A stretch of 64,000 nt of DNA from Zeus faber (GCA_960531495.1 OY482851.1:9592214-9656213), one strand, 5' to 3'. Counted from the first letter of the stretch, positions 45,140-59,384 are shown. Numbers and translations are program-made. The notes: a model not told the origin generated them from the letters alone.

Positions 45140-45910
45140 GCCAGGCAAACACAATAGTGCAAGGTGGGGTGGGGTGGGTGCAACGAGGGCGTCGGCCACA
45201 GTGGAACCCTCCGCGAAAATAGATGACTTTGAGCTGAGAAGTTGCCACGTTGTAGAGGAAACTCGTCTCGACGCGAGCCCCTTACGACCCGGGGTGAGGA
45301 GCGCCGAGATACCGGGATGGCCTTGCGCCCCCCAAAAAGTTTTCACCACTTTCCTTTAGCCCACGTTAAGGTCGGCGAGAATGAGTGGAATTCACCAGGG
45401 TCTGCCCCGGTGGGTCCGGGCTTGCCTCTGCTCGTCTGCGGCGGCCTGCTAAAACGATCCGGGGAATGTGGATGAAGGGGACGCCTCTCCTGCCCGGTGT
45501 CGGCGAGGTGGTGGACAACGTCTGGTTGTAAGTGGTGTGCACAGAAACTCGTATCTCCCGCGCCGGATGACCCTACCGCCTCCAAGGCGTCAATAACGGC
45601 TGTGTCATAAAGCGGTTGCGCTGCGAGCTCATTTCGGCGACTGGCCACCGGTGAGGAAGCAATTTCGGGACAACGTATCGGCTGGGGCCGGAGAAGTTGT
45701 TGCACTGTAAGGTATCGAGAAGAGTTAAGATCTGGGAATCCAAAAATGTAATTTACGGCGTGCGTTCATCAAGCTGGTTTGGAAGACGAGGGACTACGAG
45801 GGCAGAATAACGGGTTTTAACAAGTATGTTGGTCAGTTGCGCGAAAGGGAGAGAAGGGAGCTGGCGGCTCGGTCGGACTGCTAAACCGGTTGCCCGCCCG
45901 CCAGATGGTT
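45140..45910. other. CpG-rich island without an identified gene
   Basis: Dense CpG dinucleotides (TCTCGACGCGAGCC, CCCGCGCCGG and many others) contrast with the flanks. A (CT)n tract lies just before it (45090-45130). No conserved coding frame was found. It could be an unmethylated promoter or enhancer, for instance of a non-coding RNA. Confidence 0.4.
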
Positions 45911-47603
45911 TTTTTACCTCCCTTGAGAGAATGGATCACCTACAAGTAGAATTTATAAATTCTGATCAGGTGTGCATATATCTTCAATGTTGTCCTGCAC
46001 ATCAATTATTAACAGCGCGTTGAATTAATGCCTCGGAGCTGCAGGTTGTGGTGGTGGTGTAGCGGCTGTCGGATTCTACTCCTGGTAGCGTCTTAAAAGG
46101 GGAGCGATTTGGGGGAAACTAAGCCCCCCCCCCCAACCTCCAACCTGCAAAGCTCTGTCCTGTTTACCACTTACCTCCCTTCCTCAAACTTATAGCCCCA
46201 CCACCACCACCGCCACCTACCCTTTTCCATGTGTGGACATTCCCTTTATTAATCTCGTTCACTTTGCCCTCTTCCTTGCTCGGGGTGAAGCGCGTTGCAT
46301 TCTGTCCCACTGGATAGGCATGTCTCTTGGCACAAAGGAGAAACGCTGCAGGCAAAGTATACATCTCCATTTGTGTGGGATCTCATTGATTCCCGCCCCC
46401 CCCATGGGGTGTGTGTGTGTGTGTGCGTGTGCGTGTGCCCGCGCCCGCCCACCCGCCCCCAACGCCTTCCTTTCACCCTGCCTCTGTGCTTGATTATACA
46501 GAGCTATCCCTCCAACAGGCCCGGTCTTGTGATGGTGCTGTGTACAGGTTTACTCGCCTCTTCGTCAATAACCCATCAGTATTGATGGGGGCTGGAGTGG
46601 ATTCAGAGCATCATTACAGGTTTGGGCTTGATCTTCGATGCAGTCAGCTCCTCCGCGTGGAGCGATGGGAGGGTTCCCAAGGTCCCCCGCGCGGGGCGAG
46701 GGAGGAACGCAGCGGCGAGACGGAACGCGGGCCGAGTGCACGCGCTTACCCCCACCCTCCGCACTCTATGCGGTCCATACAAGTTGGATGTGGCAGGTTG
46801 TGTTTCGGGTTCACGCGGTACATACATTCATCAGCCTCCCGCGAGCGCGTGAGGATCCCATTCAAACGTGGGTGGGTGCCAAAGGGGGAGAGTTAGATAA
46901 ATTCTACTCACTGTTTCAATGCCCATTGAAACCACTCGAGAATGCAGAGCCAGGTGCAGCCTGGGCTCCTTCAGTGGGCCCACTCTTTCAGCGCGAAACA
47001 AAATACATGACCTACGTATCTGTCCGGCCCACCGTTTCTTTTCCTTTTTGCTTTTCTCCCACTCAAGAAATTAATCTTCTCTTTTTTTTTTTTTTTTTTC
47101 TCTTCTTCTTCTTCTTCTTCATACCCTTCACTTTATTCCATGAGGCCTCTGCTCTGAATTGAGGTCGGTGTGCTGAGTCACCGAGCGCTCGCTGGTGAAA
47201 GGGGAAGAGACACACACAGAGAGGGAGAGGGAGAGGGAGAGAGAGAGAGAGGGAGTTTGGGGAGAAAGGACTCGGCAGGTGGTGGGCACCGCCGCAGCTC
47301 CAGCCCGCGGAGTCCTTTCAGCTGGCACACAACTCCTTGGCTGCCACAGAGGCCCTGCTTTCCATCAGAATATTCCCCCTCTCTTCCCCCTCTTTAAACG
47401 ATAAACGGAGAGAACAGGCTTGGGCCCGGATAATAGGATCCTTTCTCTCAGGCCTCTGCCGTGTGCGGGGACAGGAACAATGGCGGGGATAGGGAGGGGA
47501 AATGATTCAAAGTGAGATTTTCACCTGCTCCCTTCAACCCCAGCTCCGCTCCTTTCAGAGCATGCTAATGCCAGCTCATTTACACAGTGCTACTGTAAGC
47601 CAT

Positions 47604-47604
<1 letters not shown>
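45911..47604. other. no gene seen; pyrimidine/purine tracts and GC-rich patches
   Basis: It contains G/C homopolymer runs near 46125 and 46400, a TG run near 46410, a (CTT)n run near 47105 and a (GA)n-rich tract near 47219-47252. The ORFs are low-complexity. Confidence 0.4.
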
Positions 47605-47681
<77 letters not shown>

Positions 47682-47696
47682 CACACACACACACAT
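47604..47696. repeat. (AC)n microsatellite
   Basis: About 45 AC units with one GG interruption near 47679. Confidence 0.97.
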
Positions 47697-48073
47697 AGAG
47701 AACCTTTCTGCTTTTTGTGATGGACAGTTTAGATTATTGTGGTTAAGACAATTATTGTCTGTAAGACAGTCATTTTGATAATTATACCCATTTTCAGCAT
47801 TATTCCATTTCAAGGCTTAATGAGAATTGAAGCCGGTTTTATGTTGGGGGTGTCCTATTTTTTCTGTCTTTGTTCGGTATGAGCTGCGTTTCGGAGCGTT
47901 TGTGTTGTTTCCTCACAAAAGCCAGCAGCGTTAGGGTGTCACTTCACGCTGTCAGCTGTGCAACTTCTTTAATTCCGCTAAACCTGACCCAAAGACTGGA
48001 TGAGCGGTCAGCCCTTTCTCTGTACACGTACTGTGGTTTGTCGGTGTGTAGATGGTACATTCAATCCTCTAAA

Positions 48074-48190
48074 CCAGCAGTTCTCAAGGTGAAGTCCAGG
48101 GACCCCCGGGGGTCCTTTAAGACGCTCCAACGGCTCCCCAGCAAAATTATTAAAAATGGAACTTTACCATTAATTAATTCACAGAGTTCG
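48074..48190 (+). mobile_element. one end of a hAT-like element, right end not found
   Basis: CAGCAGTTCTCAAGGTGAAG followed by TCCAGGGACCCCCGGGGGTC resembles the left end of the abundant fish and vertebrate hAT elements ('CAGTGGTTCTCAA..GGGGTCC'). I could not find a matching inverted right end or an 8-bp duplication, so this is probably a partial copy. Confidence 0.45.
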
Positions 48191-49469
48191 CACCAATAGA
48201 GAATGTCAAATAATGACTGTTTTAATAATAGTTTCCCTGTTATCTCTCATAATCAATGTCCATGGAGGCTATTTCTTTATTCTTTATTTTTTGGTTGGCG
48301 ACTAAAAAATGTGAGGTAATCCAACCCAAATGTTCCTTCAATAGGGAAAACCAATTAAGGCATCACATTCAAATATGGGCTGAACAGCAAACAGCCACAG
48401 CAAAAAAAAAAAAAAAGACAACCAGCAGCGCAGAGTTCCCCTGTGCTCCCGACTGTCCTTAATCTGTCCTTTATAATGAGACATTAACATCATAAACGGG
48501 GGAGGCATGTCGAGGGGAAAAGGCATTAGTCTAGAAGAGTAATCAGTGTCATGGTGTATGAGTAAACTCATTTGCCCTCTCATCTCCTCCCCTTCACACT
48601 AATTTGTTTATCTCTGCATGCATGTGTATGCGATTCTCATGTATGTGTGTTTGTTCCCGTGATTATTTTTTGATTATTATAATTCCCTTTGCTGGAGTCT
48701 GAATTAGCGCTTCCTCCTAATTCATCATTCGCCGACCGACTTGGGTTCTTAATTGCGGCACACGCGCAAATGCCCCGATGGATTAATTGCATTTATGCCC
48801 GTATATATTTCTGCACGACAGACAGGGATGTACAGCCACTTTATTTCCTATATACTGCAAAACCTAGTCGATGATTTCCTATGAAAGAAATTAGCTAGAC
48901 ACACTCGTTCCGTGCTTAATGGGATGCGTGCGGTGATATACTTGATATTAAAATGTTTTGTCCGACATCTCAAATGTTTGTGCGATCCGGCATTTTGAGC
49001 AGATCAAGCAAAGGCGTTATCATCATTGTGTAAAATGAAAATTATTTCTGTCGAGCACATGTTTTATGAGGGAACTGATAATATGTGTGGGGTTTTTTTT
49101 ACGAACGACATTTAAATAAAATCACCATAACTCCACTATTATCAAGCTGGGACTCCCTACACGTCCTACTGATTTATTGCACTTTTTATGTATTTTTTCA
49201 CGTTCCTCTCAGTCACTCCTGGCCTGTATCGCCACCGTCTTCTTGTCATCTGTTCACTTCCTTCCTTCACTCCGTCCTACCTCCCGATCGCCCGGCGTCC
49301 GGTTCTCTTCTCTTCTTTTTCCCTCCTCTCCGGGTGGCTTCTAATAGGTTAGTGAGAGCGGCTTCCTCTCTCCCGAACCTCTCTGTTTCACGCCTCAGCT
49401 CCTGCTGTAATTGAACAGAATTTGATCTGCTTGGCTCTCTCGCTATCACTCGCTCTCACTCTCTCCTTC

Positions 49470-49501
<32 letters not shown>

Positions 49502-49927
49502 CCCTTCTCTCACTCTGAGAAATGAAGACGGACACAGGGAGAGAGAGAGAGGGAAGGGGGGAGTGAAAACGGGAGAAATGGAAGGGCAGTGGGTTAAAGG
49601 GCAGCAGGAAAGGTCCCTTGTGGCACAGCTCTCCACCCCTTGCCCCGGGGCCGTCGGAGGGCATTGTGGGAAAAGACGTTCGGTCGAGTGAAGACCAGTG
49701 ATTAAGTTTTTGCTTTGAACTGTCACAACAATATGCTCCATTTTGCACCAGTTATCCCCAAAGACATGAAATCTCCACTGCAGAAGAAATGCAAAGATGC
49801 GAGCAGACCTTGCATCCTTCCAGGAAAGGGAGCCTAATAACCTAAGAGCCTGTGTTTAAGACGCCATTACGATGGTAATGCTTACACAGCGATAGCAGCG
49901 GTATCATTTTGTGTATGCTTCCTGCAG

Positions 49928-49929
<2 letters not shown>
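48191..49929. other. no gene seen; complex non-repetitive stretch and (CT)n tract
   Basis: About 48680-48830 is non-repetitive, with TTAATT and ATTAATTGCATTTATG homeodomain/POU-like motifs. A (CT)n tract with an adjacent (GA)n tract lies at 49436-49550. No conserved coding was found. Confidence 0.35.

Positions 49930-49969
<40 letters not shown>
49930..49969. repeat. (TG)n microsatellite
   Basis: About 20 TG units ending in CGCG. Confidence 0.95.
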
Positions 49970-49972
<3 letters not shown>

Positions 49973-50590
49973 GGCGCTTGCATGAATGAAACAGCTCCAT
50001 GTAATCACTGTATGTGTACATGCTTGTGTGCACCATCTACAGTGTGTGCCGATGCAATTAGATACTTCCGTATCCGATACTGCCCGAGGATAATGGAGTC
50101 TCCACTGAGTGAATGGCAGTTTGTCTTTGGGGCCTTGGATGCATCAGCCCCTTTTTCTCCTTAACTCCCAAGTTCCTTTATACCCTCCCCGAAACCTCCT
50201 TTCACCACTCCTGGGCTTATGTCGATTGGCGGGGCAGCGGGAACGGATGTTGAATAATTGAAGAGCCGGAGAGAGGGAGATGTGTAAACTGACCCACCGC
50301 TGTCCTCGTGCCAAAGCCCCTTTCGCCGGCATCCAAAGCACACACGGCTGCGGAACACGCGCTGCACTGGACCCGGCGGTCGCTGGAAAGGGTTGTGGGA
50401 AGGGGTTAAGTGTTGGTGCCGGATTTTCCTTTCGAGAGCATTATTTGATGGTCACTTCTATTTAGTGTAGCCTCGTAGGTGTGGGTGGGTGTGCAGTCGA
50501 ATGTGCACGCACGGGCCTTCGCTTGGGAGAGGGGTCAGTCCAATGTTGCTCTCCACTTACCTTTACATTCCCACCAGACTGCTGCTTTGT

Positions 50591-50675
50591 GTGTGTGTGC
50601 GTGTGTGTGTGTGTGCGTGCGTGTGTGTGTGTGTGTATGTGTGTGTGTGTGTGCGTGCGTGCGTGCGCGCGCACA
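50591..50675. repeat. (TG)n/(CGTG)n microsatellite
   Basis: Mixed TG and CGTG units ending in a short alternating CG run, a sequence type prone to Z-DNA. Confidence 0.9.
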
Positions 50676-51020
50676 GTGTGTCCTTGTGTGGGCGCATGTG
50701 CATGTTAGCCAGTGTCAATGTGAGCGAGAGTGTCAGCAAATTAGTTTTATATGCCCTCGTGGTTCCTTAGAAGGATCCCGACGGATCACAAAGGAAGAGG
50801 AGATTGTTGCCATGCAGGCTTGACCCTATTGAACATCTGAAGGATGTGCAGGGTGAATGTATTCATACTGTGTCACTGGTGGGCACTGGAGGCCATTAAA
50901 GGCAAGTTAACACACTGCTCAGTGTTGATATACCCCTGCTCAGTTGCCATGGTTTCTGGGGGAATGCGGACGAGCAAGTTGTTGCATGTCTGGTAATTCC
51001 AGCCTGCCTGGCAGCAGAAT

Positions 51021-51023
<3 letters not shown>

Positions 51024-51074
<51 letters not shown>

Positions 51075-51108
51075 TGTGTGTCTGTGTGTCTGTGTGTGTG
51101 TGTGTGAC
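51024..51108. repeat. (TG)n microsatellite with TCTG variants
   Basis: TG tract with regular TGTGTGTC variants near its end. Confidence 0.95.
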
Positions 51109-51119
51109 CTTCAGAAAAA

Positions 51120-51610
51120 TATCAGTCGCTGTATTTTGTCGCACAGAACAAAACACAAAGCGCGGCAATTAAGAGTTAACGGCGTGAGTTCCATTTGGAT
51201 TAATGCCAATGTCCCCCACGCAACGACAAAGGACGTGTGGACGAAGCGTCACACAAACTGATCCGTTAAATCAATTTGAATAGAATAAATGACTGCACGC
51301 CACGTGTACTTCGGCGCAATGCGCTCCAAGTGCCGTGGGTGTAATTATCATTACATAGCTCCAGCAGTAATGATTATTGATTGGGTCCAGCAGTGGGGTT
51401 GTTGGTCATAAGACCTCATGCTGTAGCATGGTCATTGAAGGGCCGGTTCCTACGCCAATATTTCCAAAGGGCCGTTATGGAGGAGCTCTGCCCACTGCGG
51501 CTTTAATCACATTTTTTTCCGCGGCTGATTACATGGTACTGATCCGAATCCATTTTACAGTTTCACTCAGTGTGCCGGCGTTTTACCAAGACTTTGAAGT
51601 TCTTTTAGCT
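51120..51610. other. complex non-coding stretch, candidate conserved element
   Basis: About 490 bases without simple repeats, rich in homeodomain/POU-type words (GGCAATTAAG, GGATTAATGCC, TGTAATTATCATTACA, TAATGATTATTGATTG). It sits between microsatellites and has no coding frame. Its composition is like developmental enhancers. Conservation cannot be tested here. Confidence 0.3.
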
Positions 51611-52048
51611 TTGAAGCGCTGATGATACAGTCAGTGTCGGCGAGTCTATGGATATTTTTTTATTTTATCGCACACGGATTTAGGTCAAGGCTGGAATGCG
51701 CTTTCTGGACTTTTCACTGTTAAGCCAAAAAATTCTAAATGACTGTCAATCACTGGTGAACTATTATTTCGACTCGACAGTATATACCGTTTATTTCAAA
51801 CGAAAATCACGTGCAAATGAGTCAAAAACGACTCAAATATGACCTTTAAAAGAAAACTGACTTGTCAAATTTTTTAGGTTTGACCTGAGCAGCTTCGTTC
51901 AGCACAAGCGCGCAGATTCATGCGGAGCTGCGTGATGCGGGCAAAGCTGCAGAGGAATATGGGTCAAAGATGTGGCGAGTGAGTCACACCAGAGCAATAA
52001 GTCAGCAGGCAATAAAATCACAAGGTTCCCCGAGGGTCAGATGTCCAT
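51611..52048. other. no gene seen
   Basis: Unique-looking DNA without coding or repeat signatures that I recognise. Confidence 0.35.

Positions 52049-53570
<1,522 letters not shown>

Positions 53571-53641
<71 letters not shown>
53571..53641. repeat. (AC)n microsatellite
   Basis: AC tract with one phase break (ACCAC) near 53610, so two tracts meet out of register. Confidence 0.95.
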
Positions 53642-53642
<1 letters not shown>

Positions 53643-54576
53643 GACCTGCATCTCCACCGAAAAATGAAGGCTTTAGACACTGACGCGTCGCGATCTCAAC
53701 TGCGGCGGTGGCTGCTCGTCTCCAGAAGGAGTCCATCACACACCGAGCGACAGGCTGTCATTAGCGTTGCCGTAGCAACACCCCCCCCCCCCCCCCCGCT
53801 CCAGGTCCACATCCCTCCTCATCATACAAATTTCCCAAACTAATTTAGCCCCGGAGACAGAGAGAGGAGTGGAGGGAGGGCAGCAGATGATTTATAAACT
53901 TGCTGATGGAATTATCACTGATCTTTATTCATGAACATTAATTCCCGTAGCGTTAAAATGCGAAAAATTTCACAAGCAATCATTTGCTGCACAAATAGGC
54001 ATTTCCCAGCTGAGCACTTTACCCGCTGCATCGCTCCCATCGTTCGGAGGGAGCTCGCTCATTCAACACACCAGACGAGAGGAGACGAGGGGAGACGGCA
54101 GAATTTGCCCCGCGGTTCGGCCGGACGAGCTCGCCGCCCCGTCATGTCGTATTCACACATCGAGTTATGGTTCGAATTATCTTGTGATTTCATACGGCTG
54201 TTCTTTTGCGCTGTCTGGTGCCCCCCTCCCCACCCCACCCGCTCAAGCCGTGTTATCGAGTCCCCTTTTCCCTTCACTTTATGAAACATCCCGCCCCGCC
54301 CTCCCCTCGTACCTCTCGCTGCTCTGTTTGTTATGCAGTTGCCCCCGAAGCCCTCGATCGGGGCCGGTTTGGCAACACGGCTGCGCCCCTAACCCCTGCC
54401 CACTGCGGGAGGGTAGTGGTTGTCTGAACCACCTCTTTATCCATCGGCACCCCCATCTACTCCCTCCATCTCTTTTTGCATTTACACCTAACAATATCCC
54501 ATGTATTGAACATCTTTCATAACCTCCGCACCACTTTACCACAGCTTTATTCCCCCCTCTTCCTCACAATCTCTCT

Positions 54577-54618
<42 letters not shown>

Positions 54619-56085
54619 CTCTCGCCCCCCCCCCTCGCTCGCTCGCTCTCCGCTCAGTCGTGTTCATTAGTATGACAGAATAGCGCTGTTAATCGCACAG
54701 GGCGACAGAGGGAGGGAAGACAGTTGCAGGGTCATGATGGGAGCCAGCATGGGGTGTGTGGTGTATAAACACATCCGCGCAGCAGCAGCCGCGGCGCCCC
54801 GCGGACAAGAAATAGATAACTATACTGATGTGTGTTCGCAGGGAGGACGCCTCGGCAGCCATCTCTGGAAACACACACAACGCTGCCCGCGTGTCGTACG
54901 CTCCACAGTCACCCCATAGAGCCAAAGACGAGTGAACAGAAACACGTGGGCGGAGGCTGGAGGGGCAGGGGCGTTAAATACCGATGCTGATGACTATGTG
55001 GCTGTGATGTTGACTTCCATTTGATATGAAATCCACCGTTGAGTTTCCGATGGATGAATGGGACCTCATACGCGGGGGTCTGGCGAGTGTCGCGGGATGT
55101 TCCACGAGGAAGAAACGCTTCCGACTCATTGATGGATGAAAGAGTTGGAAATCTGCTCCGTCCTCTTCTCTGTAGAACTTCCCGTGAAGGGTCCAGTGAC
55201 GTCCGCATTGGTCCAGCCTCCATAATGGCCGTTTCCAAGGTCCGAACAGGAAGGGATACTGTATCTGATGTTTCTCCAGAAGTGAAGTGTAAAGACGTCA
55301 TAATCTACTTCTATCGGGAATTGATGGGGGAATCACACAATCATATCCTATATCTTTAAAATAAATGATTTTGATTTGATTATCGGATTATCTCATTGAT
55401 GTAGCAGTGTGGATATGGGGAGCGTTATCATCCTGGAATTTGGGATTGTCATGAGGGAACATGTTGGCACCACAGTGTCCACCTGGTCCTGCAAAATGGC
55501 CTCTCAGTCCTTGGCTGTCATACAACCAGGCAGAGCAGTGACTGGGCCCAGTGACTCCCATAAAGGTGGCTGCTTGTACCATTACGGAGACCCTGCCGGG
55601 GCAGGAGGACGCTCGGCCGAGCCTCCCTCCTCCCACCGCCTTCGTTACGCTCCGTCAGATGTGTTTCATGAATGTCAGCGTGAACCCCATCGTTCCTCTG
55701 CTTCCACCCCGGTTCTCCTCTGCCTTCTCCTTTATTCGCCCTCTTCCCGCTGTAGAGGGATCCTTCCCAAATGAGCCATCTGGCGCATATACCGCCATTT
55801 ATACCGTATTTTTTGTACATATACTGTATGCCTCGCTCTCTTGCTTGTTGTCTTTGTTTTCTCTGCCTCAGGTTTTCTCACTGTGTTCCTGCCTCTGTCG
55901 TCTCTTCTGGATCTTTGCCATTCCTGCACAAATGCTCATTTACTCTTTCGTTTCTCTTTTCTCCACCGCCGCTCGGGCTGAGCCAATTGTGGTTTCGCAG
56001 CTGTATTTCTCCCACCTCCCTCCCCCTTCCCTCCCCTTCCATCCATCCTTCCTTCCCTTCCAGCAGGACTCCAGTTTTCCTCTAG

Positions 56086-56119
<34 letters not shown>

Positions 56120-56291
56120 TCGTTCGTACCTTCTCCTCTCTCTGATCTCCACCTCGTCCTCCTCTTCTCGGCTCGTCCCCTTTTTATGCAGATGACTCCC
56201 TCTGCTACAAGCTCTGTGGACCTTCGTTGCTGAGATGCTGTGGTCCAGGACCATTCATCTCTGTCAGACTGCATTAGTGCCATGAGAAGTG
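53642..56291. other. no gene seen; candidate regulatory stretch and pyrimidine tracts
   Basis: Around 53885-54020 is an AT-rich complex stretch with TTTATAAAC, ATTCATGAACATTAATT and AATCATTTGC motifs. (CT)n tracts occur at 54570-54612 and 56088-56116. Open frames over 55551-56430 are driven by Ser/Leu-rich pyrimidine sequence. Confidence 0.35.
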
Positions 56292-56365
56292 CACACACAT
56301 ACACACACATACACACACATACACATACATACACATACATACATATAAATATATATATACAGGTT
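56292..56365. repeat. (ACAC/ACAT)n-(TA)n microsatellite
   Basis: ACACACAT units pass into ACAT and then TATA units. Confidence 0.9.
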
Positions 56366-56669
56366 CCTCGGTCTGGTTTGCTGAGGGGGTTGGGGAGGCC
56401 ATGACAGCAGGCCCCTCGAAAGTCGGCCAATGAATATAGATCACCTTCCTATTCTCCACCGCTGGGGCCCGGGGACCCAGGCCGGCCCTCTGGGACCAGA
56501 GGCCCTTACGCTGGGTCAGAGCCACTCTATCTGGACATCTATGGAGGGTCCGCAGATACAGCAAAACACCAGTCAATGGGTGTGTGTATGTGTGTGTGTG
56601 TGTGTGTGTGTTGGTGATTGTTTAAATGTGCTGTGCTGGTTGTGTGGTGGACATACATTTGTAACCCGT

Positions 56670-56800
56670 AGTGTAAATGTTACATTACATCACATCATTC
56701 AGCTTCACGGTTTTTGTCCAAAGTGATTTGAAACTACATTTGTCATCAGTAGAAGAACCGAATGTGAGTACATACACATCATACATTTGTCTTCCATTTA
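56670..56800. repeat. probable fish interspersed-repeat remnant
   Basis: TTACATTACATCACATC leads into TTTTTGTCCAAAGTGATTTG. This resembles the frequent fish repeat 'TTACATTACATTCAT...TTTTATCCAAAGCGACTTAC'. Divergent; family not assigned. Confidence 0.4.
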
Positions 56801-56854
56801 TGTCAAATGGTTGAATATGAATATATATATATGAATGGACAGTATATATGGATG

Positions 56855-56868
56855 TATGTGTGTGTATG

Positions 56869-56924
<56 letters not shown>

Positions 56925-56938
56925 TGTGTGTGTGTGTT
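56855..56938. repeat. (TG)n/(TA)n microsatellite
   Basis: TA- and GTAT-rich sequence leads into TG units with one TATG change. Confidence 0.95.
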
Positions 56939-58839
56939 ACAATTGAAATATATATATATATTTTTTTCCCATACATGTTCTTTATTTTCCAGAAACAAAA
57001 TTTGTTTTTAGCCTGTTAGTTGTCAGTGTGAATGAAAGACGTGCGCACACGCACACGCACACGCGAGCACGTGCACGTGCTCACACGCACACGGCCTCCG
57101 GCCTCGTCCTGCAGAGAAACACACGCACGGCTGCAACAACACGGACGCATCCTTAAACAAGCAGAACGTGTAGCACACGCTGGTGGCACTGTGGGGGCGG
57201 CCTCCCGCGTAACAACACCCTCCGGATTATCTCTAATTACAGCGTGTGGACGTGCACCAGCCAGTGAGTGTGTGAATACGTTCACGCTGGTGGTATATAC
57301 TGTATATTGCATGAGCTGGGTGGTGTGACCTCTATACATGGAAAGGAGCTCAAACAAGTTGATCAGGATCAAGCACTGGGGTACCACGGGTCGGGTCGTC
57401 TATATGTACAGTGTGTGTGTGTGTGTGTAACAGAGTATTTCCTACCCCGGGTGCGCTCTCGTTTCCTGTACATTATGTGAATGACTCGATCGGGGCCCCC
57501 AGCCCGCCATGTGCCACTGCGGATGCTAATCTGCCCAGCCTGGCCTTTTTGGGCTCCGTGCTAGTGTGCCCAATCCCTCCCGAGCATGCAGTAGGCATCC
57601 TAATCTGCTTGGAGAATTACCCAAACCAGCTCTAAGCTCAGTGCTGCTGTTTCTTAGCTGAAAAAAACGGCGGAACATGAAGGGCCGACTTTTCCCGCCC
57701 TCGTCTCACGCCGGCTACCCCTCCCCCCACAATCCGGTTAAAGTTTAGTTTAAAAAGTAAAGTTGTTACCGCGCGTTCATCACGTCGCAGGGAATCTCCA
57801 AGAGAGTGTCCGGGGAGACGGGACTTGAATCCAGAAAATAAAGTCGAGTTTTTTAAAACCGCATATATCGTTTTCGATTTGTGACGACAATAGAGCTCAA
57901 ACAGAGCGATGGTAGACGAGGACCGACCGGAGGGAAACTGGCTTAAAAGTTCCTTCCCAGCCTGAGGCACCGGCTCACCCGGTGCTCATCCCATTTCCTC
58001 GTTAGTTGCAAGTGACCTAGTTGGTGTAAGCAGATTGCCGACCGGCGGAGCGCTTTGTGAGTTAAACGCCATCGATGTAACGGGAGGATCAAGTGCGGGT
58101 CAGACCTGCGGGGTAGAGTTGCTTGGATTATTTTGCCACGGCATGTGTCCTGGCGGCTCAAGGGAGGTTATGATCCATTCGTCGCCACTAGATTTGATGT
58201 GGGCGGTGAAAACAAAGATTACGCACAGGCCCGGGCGGGGGTATTCCGAGGGAGGCCCCCCGACCGGAAAGCAAAGGCGCAGGACACCGATACCTGATGA
58301 TTGACGTCTGGCCCTGAAAAACTAATATAACCAAGCAGCAATAGAACGCAGGCCCTAATTAATACAGTCAAAAAAAAATTTTATTACATAAAAAAAAAAA
58401 AGTTCACGGAAGTTGAACGCAAACCTCTGTTGTAATGGAACGTGCGGAGCTGTGACACGCCCAAGACCCATGGAGGCATCTATCTATTCTGCGTTTGGAA
58501 ATCCTCCCGTTAACCCAAACAGGGGGGTCTGGCGGCGGATGAAGGGGATGAAGGGGTCACTCGCTGGGGCGCGGACCCTCCGTCTAAGCTGCTTCGCTGC
58601 GGGATCTGCTCTGCGTCGGGGGGGGGGGGGGGTTAAGTGAGTTACACGAGGCCAAATGAACACACGGGGAAACACTTTGGGTTCATCAAGCCGCTCTGCT
58701 GGTGTCTATTTTTACCTTTTATGTCGTTGCGTTGTTCTCTCGATTGCGCTCCCTCCTCGCTCTAATGAACTCTGTGCCTCACTTTTACCCATGCCCCCTC
58801 CCCCAACCCCGCCCTCTCCCCCCACCCCTCCCTCTTCAC

Positions 58840-58860
<21 letters not shown>
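56939..58860. other. no gene seen; complex stretch at 57480-57640 and CpG-rich patches
   Basis: CA/CG-alternating DNA lies near 57040-57090. About 57480-57640 is unique, with the near-repeated word GCATCCTAATCTGC / GGATGCTAATCTGC (57522 and 57594). CpG-rich patches follow at 57980-58270 and 58490-58640. No coding evidence. Confidence 0.35.

Positions 58861-58890
<30 letters not shown>
58836..58890. repeat. (CT)n-(TA)n microsatellite
   Basis: A CT run is followed directly by a TA run, then ATTT-rich sequence to about 58950. Confidence 0.95.
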
Positions 58891-58895
<5 letters not shown>

Positions 58896-59289
58896 TATTT
58901 ATTTTTTATTATTTTTTAAATTAAATTTTTATTTATTTATTTATTTATTTTCTCTCTCTCCACCTCCCACCCCCTCCATCTCCCTCCACTCTGGGACATC
59001 CTTCTCTTTAGCATGCAGGGCTGCTGGTCCGTTGCCATGGTAATCTAGTGAAGTAGGCATTATGGTGGAATAGGGCAAAGAAATCGCGGGTGAGTGCTGT
59101 GTGTTGCTATTAGGTTCAGTCTTTTTTTTCTCTTTGCTATTTTGTCATAATACATTTTTTTTTTCGTCAAAAAAAAATCTTTAATATAGTCTTTATTTCT
59201 GTGAACGTACCCGTTTATATTTCTGTATTTGTTTTTGCTTTTTTCCCTCATTGATGTCATTCTCTTTGCTTCGATCCCACTCACATAGA

Positions 59290-59352
59290 TACACATCACA
59301 CGCATGCACGCACACACACACATGCAAACACATGCACACACACACACGCGCA

Positions 59353-59384
<32 letters not shown>

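Noticed and set aside
55340-55380. ATAAATGATTTTGATTTGATT as a LINE tail
   Set aside because: Weak resemblance only; no unit repeat or conserved preceding motif.
55551-56195. 214-codon Ser/Leu-rich frame
   Set aside because: Driven by pyrimidine-rich sequence and a (CT)n tract. It has helix-like hydrophobic runs but no conserved motif.
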